A DNA stretch of 64,000 bases from Wocania_A sp965224845 (lineage in GTDB: Bacteria; Bacteroidota; Bacteroidia; Flavobacteriales; Flavobacteriaceae), in the NCBI GenBank assembly GCA_965224845.1, contig CBDDAJ010000015.1:496001-560000 (forward strand). Reading direction: 5' to 3'. The notes under the pieces are model-generated. The model was given only the letters and a program-made list of their open reading frames with translations. It was not told where the DNA came from and did no database searches. Within the stretch, counting starts at the first letter, position 1. Every line of letters starts with the position of its first letter. A program made the position numbers and the translations under genes. Of the stretch, positions 8,355-17,612 are shown in pieces.

Positions 8355-9761
8355 ATGGAAAGCAACTATACCATACCCACAAATTTACTCCAGATTTTAA
8401 GCAGCGAGCAAGCTTATCATTATAAAATCATTCCTGTTGAAGCACATAATGGAGCACTTGTTTTTAAATCTGAGGCGCCTTCTGATAACCTAAAAAAAGA
8501 ATTGTGTATTGTTTTTGGAAAAGCTATAGAACTGCTTCCGGAAACACCTGAAAATATAAACCGGTATTTATCAACAAATTTTAGAAAGCAAAGTCTTAAT
8601 AACACAGAAGATTTACATTATACCACCGATTTTCTTGAAAAATTATTACTATCAGCCAAAAACATTGGTAGCAGTGATATTCATTTTGAACCATACGAAC
8701 ATAAATGTAGAGTGCGTTTTCGCATAGACGGTAAACTTAAAGCACATTTTGTTATTGATTTATCTGAATACCCGGTAATTATTAATAAGCTTAAAATTAA
8801 AGCCGGATTGGATATTTCAGAAAAGCGTTTACCTCAAGATGGAAGAATAACGGTAAAAACTGTTTCAGATGAGTTTGATATTCGTGTATCGACCTTACCA
8901 ACTTTACATGGTGAGAAAATGGTATTACGTATTTTAAGTAAAGATGCTAATCATATTGATATTGAAGATTTAGGTTTTACCGTACAAGAATTAAAAAAAT
9001 ATAAAGAAGCTATTAAAAACCCTAATGGTATTGTGCTTATTTCCGGGCCAACAGGATCTGGAAAAACAACCACATTATATGCTACTTTAAAATTGTTAAA
9101 TGATGATAAAACCAATATTGTAACTATTGAAGACCCTATTGAATATACCCTTGAAGGCATCAACCAGGTACAGTTAAGAGAAAATATAGGTTTAGATTTT
9201 GCAAGCGCCCTACGTACTTTTTTACGACAAGATCCAGATATTATAATGGTGGGGGAAATACGCGATGTTAAAACAGCCAATATGGCTATTCGTGCCGCTC
9301 TAACAGGGCATTTGGTGCTTTCAACAATACATACCAATTCTGCATGGGCTACCATTTCCAGGCTTATAGATATGGGAATCCCTCCTTTTTTAATTGCAAG
9401 CACGTTGAATGTTAGTATTGCACAACGGTTGGTTAGAAAGCTCTGTGAGCATTGTAAAGCAGAGGTCTCTGTGTCTAAATCTATCTTCCCGGAGCATTTT
9501 AATATCCCCAAAGATTTAACCAGGCATTATATTGCTAAGGGATGTTCGGTATGTTACCATACGGGATATACGGGTAGAAAAGCCATTTATGAGATTATCC
9601 CCATTACAAAAACACTCATACCACATATAAAAAATAACGATTTAGAGATTGATCATTATTTAGAAGAACATCATATCTCAAGCTTAAAATACAACGCCAT
9701 TAATTTGGTAAAACAGGGTGTCACTTCGGTTGAAGAAGTTTATGCCTTATTAATTGATTAG
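8355..9761 (+). CDS. GspE/PilB-family secretion ATPase
   Basis: The product is 468 residues of the type II secretion / type IV pilus assembly ATPase family. Visible motifs are Walker A GPTGSGKT (231-238), the Walker B region DPDIIMVGEIRD (293-304), the His box around 318-328 (GHLVLSTIHT), and a zinc-binding tetracysteine module C364-x2-C367 and C397-x2-C400, typical of GspE and PilB and absent from PilT-type retraction ATPases. The N-terminal domain before about residue 90 is short. It is cytoplasmic and would drive pseudopilus assembly from the product of 7451-7870. It lies 4 bases after the peptidase gene. No GspF/PilC platform protein, its normal membrane partner, is found in the window. 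Confidence 0.93.
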   Translation: MESNYTIPTNLLQILSSEQAYHYKIIPVEAHNGALVFKSEAPSDNLKKELCIVFGKAIELLPETPENINRYLSTNFRKQSLNNTEDLHYTTDFLEKLLLSAKNIGSSDIHFEPYEHKCRVRFRIDGKLKAHFVIDLSEYPVIINKLKIKAGLDISEKRLPQDGRITVKTVSDEFDIRVSTLPTLHGEKMVLRILSKDANHIDIEDLGFTVQELKKYKEAIKNPNGIVLISGPTGSGKTTTLYATLKLLNDDKTNIVTIEDPIEYTLEGINQVQLRENIGLDFASALRTFLRQDPDIIMVGEIRDVKTANMAIRAALTGHLVLSTIHTNSAWATISRLIDMGIPPFLIASTLNVSIAQRLVRKLCEHCKAEVSVSKSIFPEHFNIPKDLTRHYIAKGCSVCYHTGYTGRKAIYEIIPITKTLIPHIKNNDLEIDHYLEEHHISSLKYNAINLVKQGVTSVEEVYALLID

Positions 9762-9787
9762 ACCAAAATCAGGCACTAATAAAGACT

Positions 9788-12001
9788 ATGAAAAAATTTA
9801 TATACATACTACTATTTACTTGCTTTATTGGGTTTTCACAAAATGAAGACCAGCGTATTAACAGCATTAAAAATAAATTAGAATCTCTTGCTGTTACAAA
9901 CTCAGGACTCACCGAACAAGCCAAAACAGATATTAGTGTTAGTAATATTACACTATCTAATTTTATTTTGGCTATTTCTAATGCGCATGGTGTTAACATT
10001 AATATTTCGCCAGATCTCGATCAGGTCTCAATCTCTAATAATAATTTTTCAGATGTTAGTGTTTCAGATTTGTTAGTGTTTTTATGTAAAGAATATGGCT
10101 TAACTATAGATTTTACAGGCAGTATTCTGTCTATTAAAAAATATACGCCTCAGGCTAAGGTTCCAGAAGTACGCATTGTTCCTATTACCTACAATCCGCA
10201 AGCCAACTCAATTAGTATAGATGCAAAAAATGACAAACTGTATGATGTATTTAAACGTATTATGGACGAAAGTGCCAAAAATTTAGTATTCGCACCCGGA
10301 CTGGAAACTAAAACATTAACGTTTTATATTAAAGACAGCCCTTTTGATGCAGCTATGAATAAACTCGCTTTAGCTAATAGCCTGTTTGTAGAAAAAACAA
10401 AAGATGATTTTTACGTGTTTGAAGACCGTAGTGCTTCATCAGACTTAAACCTATTAAATTCTAAATTAAAACATGGCCAACAAGACCTTTTTAAGGTTTT
10501 AGATATAGAACACAAACTATTAGAAATTAATTTTAATAATACTCCTATTAAGTCTGTTATAAATGGCATTGGAAATGCTCTTAATATAGATGTCTTTACC
10601 GCGACACCTTTAGACAAAGCAGGAACTGTAACGTTTAAAGCCAAGTCTATTACGTTTGATGAATTATTAATAAAGATTTTTGAATCTCAAGCTTCTAGTG
10701 CAGTGCCTTCATCTAACACTGCAGATTCTAACCATGGAAATCGAAATAATGCACAAAACGGAAACCCCATAGTCTCAAATTCCATGGAGGCTTTCACCTT
10801 TAAAAAGGAAGGCCATATATACTACTTTGGTACAGAAAACCAACTGAGTGTTCGTAAAATTGAAGTGATGCACTTAAAACATCGCTCTGTAGAGTTATTA
10901 TCAGATCCTTCCGGCGGAAGCGGAAGAAGCAGAACAGTTGGCAGAAGTTATGGCTCTAACAATAATTATGGGAATTATAATAACAGCTATAGCTCCGGTT
11001 ATAACCAGAATCGAAATACAAATTCTAATTATAACAATTCGGGAATAAGTAGAAACAGGACACAGCCAACCACATCAAGCTATAACTATAATGGCACGAC
11101 ACCAGGAGGTGCATCACAAACTATTGATGCTATTATTCCTGATGAAATTGTTAAAGATTTAGATATAAAAATAGACCCTGAGCTTAATAGTTTGTATGTT
11201 ACAGGAGTAAGCACAAAAATTGACCGGCTTAAAGAGTTTATACATTATATCGATAAGCCTGTACCTGTCGTGTTAATTGAAGTTATGTTTGTAGAGGTAA
11301 ACAAAAACAATACTATTGAAACCGGCGTTACCTGGGGTATTGGCGACGATCCTGCTGAAACAAAAGGAAAACTGTTTCCTACTACAGATTTTACACTGGG
11401 AGCAAAAACCATTAATCGTGTTATTAATGGATTTGATGGGTTTGATCGCCTTAATTTAGGAAAAGTGGTGCCCAACTTTTTTGCCACGGTTAAAGCTATG
11501 GAAAGCAACGGAAATCTAAAAATTAAATCCACCCCTAAGCTGTCTACCTTAAATGGTCACAGGGCAACATTTTCCAATGGCGAAACTTCTTATTACACGG
11601 TTACCCAGCGCAATATTTATGGAACAGATAATCCGCAAACATCAGAAATTACAAACTATGAACCTATTGATGCCGAATTAGGCTTAACCATAAAACCGTT
11701 AGTCTCTGGTGATGGTCAGGTTACTTTAGACATTTTTGTAATACAATCCAGCTTTGGAAAACGTATTGATGAAAACGCTCCTCCGGACATCAGTTCTCGA
11801 GAGTTTAGTTCTATTATCCGAGTTCAAGACCAAGATATTGTAGTCCTTGGTGGTCTGGAAGAACAAATGAAAAACAATTCGGGTAGCGGTGTGCCGTTTT
11901 TAGCAAGAATTCCTGTGATAAAATGGTTATTTAGCTCTCGCAAGCGTGAAGTAAAAAAAGCAAAGCTAACCGTGTTTATTAAACCAACTATTATTTATTG
12001 A
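9788..12001 (+). CDS. Secretin (GspD/PilQ family) outer-membrane channel
   Basis: The product is 737 residues. It has a signal peptide (about 1-17), N-terminal periplasmic repeats of secretin/TonB short-N type, a low-complexity Asn/Ser/Tyr/Gly/Arg-rich linker at about 375-430, and a C-terminal secretin pore domain (about 490-735) with VPVVLIEVMFVEV, STPKLSTLNG and the closing LGGLEEQ...PVIKWLFSS pattern. It would form the outer-membrane channel of the secretion-like system. Its stop TGA (11999-12001) shares one base with the ATG of the next gene. The polar linker is unusual for the family but Bacteroidota proteins often carry such insertions. T2SS or T4P identity cannot be settled from this gene alone. 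Confidence 0.92.
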   Translation: MKKFIYILLFTCFIGFSQNEDQRINSIKNKLESLAVTNSGLTEQAKTDISVSNITLSNFILAISNAHGVNINISPDLDQVSISNNNFSDVSVSDLLVFLCKEYGLTIDFTGSILSIKKYTPQAKVPEVRIVPITYNPQANSISIDAKNDKLYDVFKRIMDESAKNLVFAPGLETKTLTFYIKDSPFDAAMNKLALANSLFVEKTKDDFYVFEDRSASSDLNLLNSKLKHGQQDLFKVLDIEHKLLEINFNNTPIKSVINGIGNALNIDVFTATPLDKAGTVTFKAKSITFDELLIKIFESQASSAVPSSNTADSNHGNRNNAQNGNPIVSNSMEAFTFKKEGHIYYFGTENQLSVRKIEVMHLKHRSVELLSDPSGGSGRSRTVGRSYGSNNNYGNYNNSYSSGYNQNRNTNSNYNNSGISRNRTQPTTSSYNYNGTTPGGASQTIDAIIPDEIVKDLDIKIDPELNSLYVTGVSTKIDRLKEFIHYIDKPVPVVLIEVMFVEVNKNNTIETGVTWGIGDDPAETKGKLFPTTDFTLGAKTINRVINGFDGFDRLNLGKVVPNFFATVKAMESNGNLKIKSTPKLSTLNGHRATFSNGETSYYTVTQRNIYGTDNPQTSEITNYEPIDAELGLTIKPLVSGDGQVTLDIFVIQSSFGKRIDENAPPDISSREFSSIIRVQDQDIVVLGGLEEQMKNNSGSGVPFLARIPVIKWLFSSRKREVKKAKLTVFIKPTIIY

Positions 12002-13203
12002 TGCTAGATTATCTAAAATCATATCTGCGCTTTGGCCATCGGTTTTGCGGTGTTGAACACACCTTGAACGATAAGCAAAGTATTTTATATACAACTATTT
12101 TAAAGAAAAATAAAAAACAGGTTGATATTGAAAAATGCTTTTCATCAAAAAACATTAAAGAAATACTTAGTAAGTTACCAAAAAACCAACATGTCTTTTT
12201 AATAATTAATGATGAAAAGGTACTAACAAAATCTTTAAAAGCAGAACAAACAGATGATTTAAGTTTAATCCATAATGTTTTTCCAAACATCAATATTTCA
12301 GAGTTTTACTATGAAATTATTAATCAAAATGAGATCAACTTTATTTCTATTTGCAGAAAAGAATATATAGATCAGCTCATTAAAGACTACTACGATAATA
12401 ATATTTATGTTACTTCATTTTCATTAGGAAACGCCATTATATCAAATACCGTTCGTTATATTGATAATCCCTTAATTTTCACTTCTAACGCAAGGATATC
12501 AACACAAGACCACTTTATCAAAACGATAGATTATTTAGAAACAGAGAAAAAAAACAACTATAATATTAATGGTTTAAAGGTATCTAACACTTACATTTTA
12601 TCTCTAACAAGTGCCTTATCAAATATCTTAAATAGTTTTGCTCCTATTACAAATTATCAAGATAAAAAAGGCACACTTTTACAGGCGTACAAACAGGTTC
12701 GTTTTTTAGGCCTGTTCTTAAAAATGGGATTACTTTCAATTCTAGGAATTTTATTAATCAATTTTCTTTTTTTTAACTTTTATTTTAATCAGGTTAATAC
12801 TCTAAATCAAACCTCCCAATTAAATCAAACCACAAAGAGTAACATTATTAAACTTAACGAACAAGTAAGTAAAGCTAAAAAAACAACTGAAGATTTACTT
12901 AAAAGCAGCACTTCAAAAAGCTCATTTTATATAGATGCTATTATTTACAGTTTACCTAAGTCTATACTACTTTCTGAAATAAACTATCAACCCCTAAAAA
13001 AACGTATTAAAAATGGCAACCCCATTCTTCTGAAAGACAATATAATTACCGTTTCTGGCAAATCTACTAACAGTGTTCGATATTCTGAATGGATTATAGC
13101 CTTGGAAAACCTGAGTTGGATTGATAAAGTATCGGTAGAAACCTATAACGATTCTAAGACACTGGCATCAAATTTCAGCATTAAAATTAATATAGCGCCA
13201 TGA
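12001..13203 (+). CDS. PilM/PilN-like (GspL-type) inner-membrane assembly protein
   Basis: The product is 400 residues counted from ATG 12001, chosen over the TTG at 11998 because it gives the usual one-base stop/start overlap with the secretin. The first 230 residues are a soluble domain with no clear motif but placed like the actin-like domain of PilM/GspL. A single membrane helix follows at about 235-255, then a short coiled coil (about 260-300) and a ferredoxin-like periplasmic domain resembling PilN. The order cytoplasmic-helix-coil-periplasmic is that of GspL, or a fused PilM-PilN. Sequence similarity to named families is too weak to see directly; topology and gene order carry the call. 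It ends with an ATGA overlap with the next gene. Confidence 0.65.
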   Translation: MLDYLKSYLRFGHRFCGVEHTLNDKQSILYTTILKKNKKQVDIEKCFSSKNIKEILSKLPKNQHVFLIINDEKVLTKSLKAEQTDDLSLIHNVFPNINISEFYYEIINQNEINFISICRKEYIDQLIKDYYDNNIYVTSFSLGNAIISNTVRYIDNPLIFTSNARISTQDHFIKTIDYLETEKKNNYNINGLKVSNTYILSLTSALSNILNSFAPITNYQDKKGTLLQAYKQVRFLGLFLKMGLLSILGILLINFLFFNFYFNQVNTLNQTSQLNQTTKSNIIKLNEQVSKAKKTTEDLLKSSTSKSSFYIDAIIYSLPKSILLSEINYQPLKKRIKNGNPILLKDNIITVSGKSTNSVRYSEWIIALENLSWIDKVSVETYNDSKTLASNFSIKINIAP

Positions 13204-13712
13204 CACCCAAAACTAAAAACATCCTATTCATTCTTGGTTTTATTTTTGCCTTGATTTTATCATACAAATTATCTGTTTCTAAAACTTTATTATTAAGAAA
13301 CGAATACCATACTTTAAAAAAAGAGGCCTTATTATTTGAAAATACACCTAAGCAATTATCGTTTTTAAAACAAAAGCAGAAATACTATGATTCGCTTTTA
13401 AGCAGGTATCAAATTAAAGGAAGCTCGATTCAAAATAATCTTTTAAAAACCATAAACACCTATGCCGATAGTAATAAACTAAAGGTCGTTAGTTTTCTTG
13501 AGCCCCATACTTATAAAACCAACGATTTAACTATAAAGACCCATCAGGTTACTGTTCAGGGCAACTATAATACTATAATAAAACTCATACATCTTCTGGA
13601 ACAACAAACCAAATTTGGTGAAATTATTAACCTTCATTTTGAAAAGAAAAAGAATTACAAAACCGGAACGTTTTATCTACAAGCTAATATGCTATTGAAG
13701 AGCTTTGGATGA
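13200..13712 (+). CDS. PilO/GspM-like inner-membrane assembly protein
   Basis: The product is 170 residues: a membrane helix at about 8-26, a heptad-like region at about 30-65 and a small C-terminal domain. This is the layout of PilO/GspM, which pairs with PilN/GspL in the inner-membrane platform of type IV pilus and type II systems. It starts inside the stop of the previous gene (ATGA, 13200-13203) and is the last gene of the operon. The next 1 kb is non-coding and decayed. A terminator-like hairpin follows about 20 bases after the stop. The identity rests on size, topology and position rather than on motifs. Confidence 0.6.
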   Translation: MTPKTKNILFILGFIFALILSYKLSVSKTLLLRNEYHTLKKEALLFENTPKQLSFLKQKQKYYDSLLSRYQIKGSSIQNNLLKTINTYADSNKLKVVSFLEPHTYKTNDLTIKTHQVTVQGNYNTIIKLIHLLEQQTKFGEIINLHFEKKKNYKTGTFYLQANMLLKSFG

Positions 13713-13724
13713 TTTTAAGTTCGT

Positions 13725-13785
13725 GCTCCACAAAAAAAGCCTCATATTTCTGCAAGGCTTTACAATTTCTAAAAGTGGTCCCACT
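13725..13785 (-). repeat. Left copy of 61-bp direct repeat (tRNA 3'-tail + terminator)
   Basis: This segment aligns without gaps to 32125-32185: about 52 of 61 bases match. It contains a degraded terminator hairpin (gcct at 13739 and aggc at 13755 on either side, with a run of A before it, i.e. T on the minus strand) and ends in GTGGTCCCAC. That matches the complement of the 3' end of the CAU tRNA at 32286-32359; over the 17-base tail 14 bases agree. It looks like a displaced downstream flank of that tRNA and marks the left edge of the proposed island. As a hairpin it may also stop transcription leaving the secretion-like operon. Confidence 0.7.
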
Positions 13786-14340
13786 TGTTCTAGGTTAAAG
13801 TATAACAAAAAAGAGTATAACGCAGTAATATGGAGTTTCTGGTTTACTTCTTTTTAAAAGAAATAGACATATGGAGCATTATAGATGTATAAAGGTTTGA
13901 GCCTCAATTGCAAAACTCAAGTTGTTTAAAAACTCAGGTTTATCCAGTAGCTTGGTATTTTATAAATCAAAAACCGAAACTCAACCTTTATATCTTGTAG
14001 CTATTATTGTTCGAAACTTCACAAGTTTTATTAAAGTTAAATACAGAAAACATAACTGTTGTGTTAAGTGTTTAGTACTTCCCCATTTAATATAAGTTGC
14101 TATAATATAAGTATAAATTTTAAACTTCGGGTAATCACAAGACTACTAAAAGTATATTAATACCTATTTCAATTAAAACTTATATTGATGAAGAATATAA
14201 AATGAAATATTGTTTACCCATTTTTTTTTACAGCTTGTTATTGTTTGCCCAAAAATCAAGATTAAGAGATGAAAATAATTTTTGGAGGTACAAATGATGA
14301 AGCTTATCATAATTGGTTGAGATCAAAAAGTAGAGCTTCG
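13786..14340. other. Non-coding, decayed interval
   Basis: No convincing gene is present. An imperfect inverted repeat (TATAAAGGTTTGAG near 13888 and CTCAACCTTTATA near 13981) spans about 100 bases. Near 14201 a short frame opens like a secreted protein (MKYCLPIFFYSLLLFAQKS) but stops within about 35 codons, which suggests the 5' relic of a lost gene. The rest is AT-rich with frequent stops in every frame. Confidence 0.5.
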
Positions 14341-14354
14341 GAAAGTTTATACTA

Positions 14355-14692
14355 TGTAGTAATAATGAAGAAAGCTTTATAAAGATAGATGCTAATGAAA
14401 CACGGTTTTGGGTTATAAAGTACCAGTTTTAGAAAAAGAGGACACCCATTTTCTGGAGAACCTCATAAAAGAAATACCAGCATTTATGTATTTTCTACTC
14501 AACCGAAATATGCATTCAAAACATGTTACCCGAACGTGGTTTACACCCCAACAAATAAAAACCAAAGCATTAACAAAACTAGTACATAATAATCGTAATC
14601 GTATAGAACATACTGAGAATACACCATACACGACACAAGTTATTAAAACAAGTCTGATTGAAAGAGAAACCACCCGAAAATTAGACGAATAG
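14355..14692 (+). pseudogene. Remnant of a mobile-element primase-helicase (DUF5906-like C-terminus)
   Basis: From 14408 (TTG) an open stretch of 94 codons reads VPVLEKEDTHFLENLIKEIP, then AFMYFLLNR and TWFTPQQIKTKALTKLV. This pattern is familiar from the C-terminal part of helicase/primase proteins of Bacteroidota integrative elements and phages. Upstream, in a different frame (codons on positions divisible by three, about 14355-14414), the reading SNNEESFIKIDANETRFWV is the segment that normally precedes it, so the two halves are joined by a frameshift and the larger N-terminal part is missing. It is a relic and lies just inside the left direct repeat. The family name is from memory and should be tested by search. 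Confidence 0.6.
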
Positions 14693-14722
14693 TGTTGCGT
14701 ATTAACATTTATAAGAATTAAT

Positions 14723-14730
14723 TATATTTA
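14723..14730 (+). promoter_or_regulatory. -7 promoter box for the sensor kinase operon
   Basis: TATATTTA followed by C resembles the Bacteroidota -7 consensus TANNTTTG. It ends 5 bases before the ATG at 14736, so the transcript would be almost leaderless. No good -33 TTG is found at the usual 19-21 base spacing. Confidence 0.4.
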
Positions 14731-14735
14731 CACGT

Positions 14736-17612
14736 ATGTTAAAAAAAGTTGTCTTAAGTGTTCTCTTATGTGTTCTCTCACTTTCTGTTTTTGCACAAGA
14801 CCACACCTTTAAACATTATACCACAAAACAAGGTTTATTAAGCAATGTTGCCCAAAGTATTTTAACAGACAGTGATGGATATCTATGGATTGCCACTTCT
14901 GAAGGTGTACAAAAATTTAACGGTTCAACATTTAAAAACTTTACCACTAAAGAGGGGTTGTCTTCTAATTTAGCGTTCAATCTATTTGAAGATTCTAAAG
15001 GAAGAATCTGGGTAAGTACAATTTCTGGAGGCGCTAATTATATTGAAAATGATAGTGTAGTTAGTCTTAAAGATAAATTACCTCAAAAATTCACACATGT
15101 TAAATGCTTTCTAGAAAAGAAAAACGGGAATATTATCTATTTTACAACTAAAGGTGTTATTGAATATGATGGTGTTGAAGCCAAGATAATTGTTGACGAA
15201 GACGAATTATCAATAGTTGCTACAAATGCTATATGGTTGGAGAATGATGAAATAATGGTGGCTACATTGAATGATGGAGTCCACAAAGTAAAATTAAACC
15301 CTTACAAATCAGAAAAACTAATTACATCACCAACACTTAATAATATTTCATATACGATATCTAAAGATATTGACGGTTCTGGCAACATCTGGATAGGTAC
15401 TTATGGCGAATTGGTGAAATTATTGCCAGATGGTTCAGTTATAAAATACAATTTTAACCAGAAAGAATTTAACAGTAATCGCGTACATGATATTTACCAA
15501 AGGAATAACGATGAACTCTTGTTGGCATTGGAAGGTAACGGCATTGTAATTTTTAATAAAACAACGGGACACTATACTATGCTGAATACTAAAAAGGGTA
15601 TTCCCACACCTTATGTTTATGATGTTACAGAAGACCCAGATGGTAATATTTGGGGCGTAGGTATATGGAATGGCCTTGTTAAGTATAGAGATGCATCATT
15701 TAAATTTTTAGACCTTGGAGATGGATTAGCAGAAGAAAATATAGCTAAAGTAATACAAGAAGGTAAAGATAGTGTGTTATTGGCGACAAGTAAAGGCTTG
15801 TACAGAATGAAAAATAATACTTTAAAAGATACCTTAATAGATGATTTAAGCATAAGAGCTATAGATAAAATCTCTAAAGAACAATTACTAATTTCCGAGA
15901 CCAGACGTACGTATTTGTATGATAAGCTTGTACAAAAGGATATTATTGGTAAAGGCTATTTTAATAATGTATATGCACATGATGACCGTTATATATTGTG
16001 CGGATACAATGAATATCATATTGTAAAACCAGATACAACCATAGTTATTCCAGCAGGAGAACCTTTTAATGTTATAAAAATTGCAGACCATTATCTTGCA
16101 GGGTTAAAAGTTGGCATTTTTAAGTTTAAAGACGGACCATTAAAACCTATTGAAGGATTTAAGCCTGATGGACGCTTGTATTATACAATGAGCCAAATAA
16201 ATGATACTGAATTTATGGTAGCCGATACCGAACAAGCTATTTATCATGTAAAGTATCAAGATTCAAGCTATCAAGTCACCTCATTTAATCAAGATAGATT
16301 CAATAATTTGAAAAGTTTGAATACTATGGCTATTAATGGTAATGATTTATGGCTTGGAGATGTCTCATCATTACGAAAAGTAGACTTAAACCTATTAATA
16401 TCTAAAGATAGTGTGAGTATGAAAACCTATCCTATTGATGAAGATGTTTTAAGCGATGGATTTCATATTGGTGGCCTAAGCGTAAAAAATGATAGTATTG
16501 TTTATGGAGGAACACCAAAAGGGCTTTTAATTTTTAATGAATCGTTGTATACATCAAGCGAAAATGCACCCAAATTAAACCTGTCGGATGTATTATTATT
16601 TTCTGAGCCTTTAAAAGCACCTCTGGCTACAAAAGATAATGGTGTGTCTTTGTCTTATAAAGAGAACTATTTAACCTTCAATATGGAGGCCATTACCTAC
16701 ACCTTTCCGGAGCGCGTTAAATATAAGTACAGATTAAAAGGATTACGAGAAGGAGATACATGGTCTCAACCTGTTAAAGACTCTAAAGTGGTGTTTTCAT
16801 ATTTGCCTCCAGGACGTTATACTTTTGAATTTACAGCAGATAATGGTAACGGCGTATGGCAAGAGAATATATATACCTATCCGTTTGTAATTAATGTTCC
16901 ATTTTGGAGGTTGCCATTATTTTGGGTATTAAGTATCGCTTTACTGTCTGGAATTATAATTTATAGCATAAATCGTAAAAATAAAACAGAGCAAAAACGA
17001 TTACAACAATTTTCGCAAGACCTTATAAAAACTCAGGAAGAAGAACGCACTCGGGTAGCCAGAGAACTACACGATAGTGTTGGACAAAAACTCATGTTGT
17101 TAACCAAAAAAACCAAGTCGTCTGGAAATAATGATTTAGAATCATTAGCAGGAAATACCCTGGAAGAATTAAGAAGTATTTCCAGAGGCTTGCACCCTGC
17201 AACTATAGAACGATTAGGGGTTACTGCAGCGATAACGTCTATGATTAATGAAGTAGATAAAAACACCAATATATTTTTTACGAGCGAGATAGAAAATATA
17301 GATGCCAAATTAAGTAAAGATGCCGCATTGCATTTATACCGTATTATACAAGAAGTGTTAAGCAATATGGTAAAACATGCTGAAGCCAAAGCGGCTTTTA
17401 TAACCATTGAAAGCAACGACGATGAAATAAAAGCCACTATTAAAGACAATGGTAAAGGTTTTGAATATTCAAAGGCATCAAAAAAACATCAAAGTTTAGG
17501 GATGAAAACACTTATGGAACGAGCTAAAATTATAAAGTCTAAATTGACTATAGAATCTCAAATAAATAAAGGAACAACCGTTCAATTAATAATACCGTTT
17601 AGTAGTTTATGA
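14736..17612 (+). CDS. Two-component sensor kinase with beta-propeller sensor
   Basis: The product is 958 residues: signal peptide (1-20), two-component-regulator propeller repeats (about 36-620, with motifs such as DSDGYLWIATSEGVQKFNG), a Y_Y_Y domain (about 645-712), one membrane helix (about 727-745), a HisKA_3 dimerisation domain with phospho-acceptor H779 in ARELHDSVGQ, and an ATPase domain ending at the C-terminus (NGKGFEY, GMKTLMERA). The periplasmic propeller should sense an extracellular signal and pass it to a LuxR-type regulator. It lacks the fused receiver and AraC domain of typical Bacteroidota hybrid (HTCS) proteins. It overlaps the next kinase by ATGA (17609-17612). From the FSQDLIKTQEEERTR segment onward its kinase module is nearly the same as in 17609-19624. 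Confidence 0.93.
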   Translation: MLKKVVLSVLLCVLSLSVFAQDHTFKHYTTKQGLLSNVAQSILTDSDGYLWIATSEGVQKFNGSTFKNFTTKEGLSSNLAFNLFEDSKGRIWVSTISGGANYIENDSVVSLKDKLPQKFTHVKCFLEKKNGNIIYFTTKGVIEYDGVEAKIIVDEDELSIVATNAIWLENDEIMVATLNDGVHKVKLNPYKSEKLITSPTLNNISYTISKDIDGSGNIWIGTYGELVKLLPDGSVIKYNFNQKEFNSNRVHDIYQRNNDELLLALEGNGIVIFNKTTGHYTMLNTKKGIPTPYVYDVTEDPDGNIWGVGIWNGLVKYRDASFKFLDLGDGLAEENIAKVIQEGKDSVLLATSKGLYRMKNNTLKDTLIDDLSIRAIDKISKEQLLISETRRTYLYDKLVQKDIIGKGYFNNVYAHDDRYILCGYNEYHIVKPDTTIVIPAGEPFNVIKIADHYLAGLKVGIFKFKDGPLKPIEGFKPDGRLYYTMSQINDTEFMVADTEQAIYHVKYQDSSYQVTSFNQDRFNNLKSLNTMAINGNDLWLGDVSSLRKVDLNLLISKDSVSMKTYPIDEDVLSDGFHIGGLSVKNDSIVYGGTPKGLLIFNESLYTSSENAPKLNLSDVLLFSEPLKAPLATKDNGVSLSYKENYLTFNMEAITYTFPERVKYKYRLKGLREGDTWSQPVKDSKVVFSYLPPGRYTFEFTADNGNGVWQENIYTYPFVINVPFWRLPLFWVLSIALLSGIIIYSINRKNKTEQKRLQQFSQDLIKTQEEERTRVARELHDSVGQKLMLLTKKTKSSGNNDLESLAGNTLEELRSISRGLHPATIERLGVTAAITSMINEVDKNTNIFFTSEIENIDAKLSKDAALHLYRIIQEVLSNMVKHAEAKAAFITIESNDDEIKATIKDNGKGFEYSKASKKHQSLGMKTLMERAKIIKSKLTIESQINKGTTVQLIIPFSSL

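Noticed and set aside
8951..9511. A 186-codon open frame on the minus strand
   Set aside because: It lies wholly within the secretion ATPase gene, whose Walker and cysteine motifs are on the plus strand; no homologous features in the antisense reading.
14413..14673. An 86-codon minus-strand open frame over the primase-helicase relic
   Set aside because: It is the complement of the plus-strand reading that shows recognisable protein motifs; Cys- and Val-rich antisense composition.
17033..17449. A 138-codon minus-strand frame, and a similar one at 19051-19287
   Set aside because: Both are antisense to the conserved HisKA_3/ATPase coding sequence, and resemble each other only because the kinases do.
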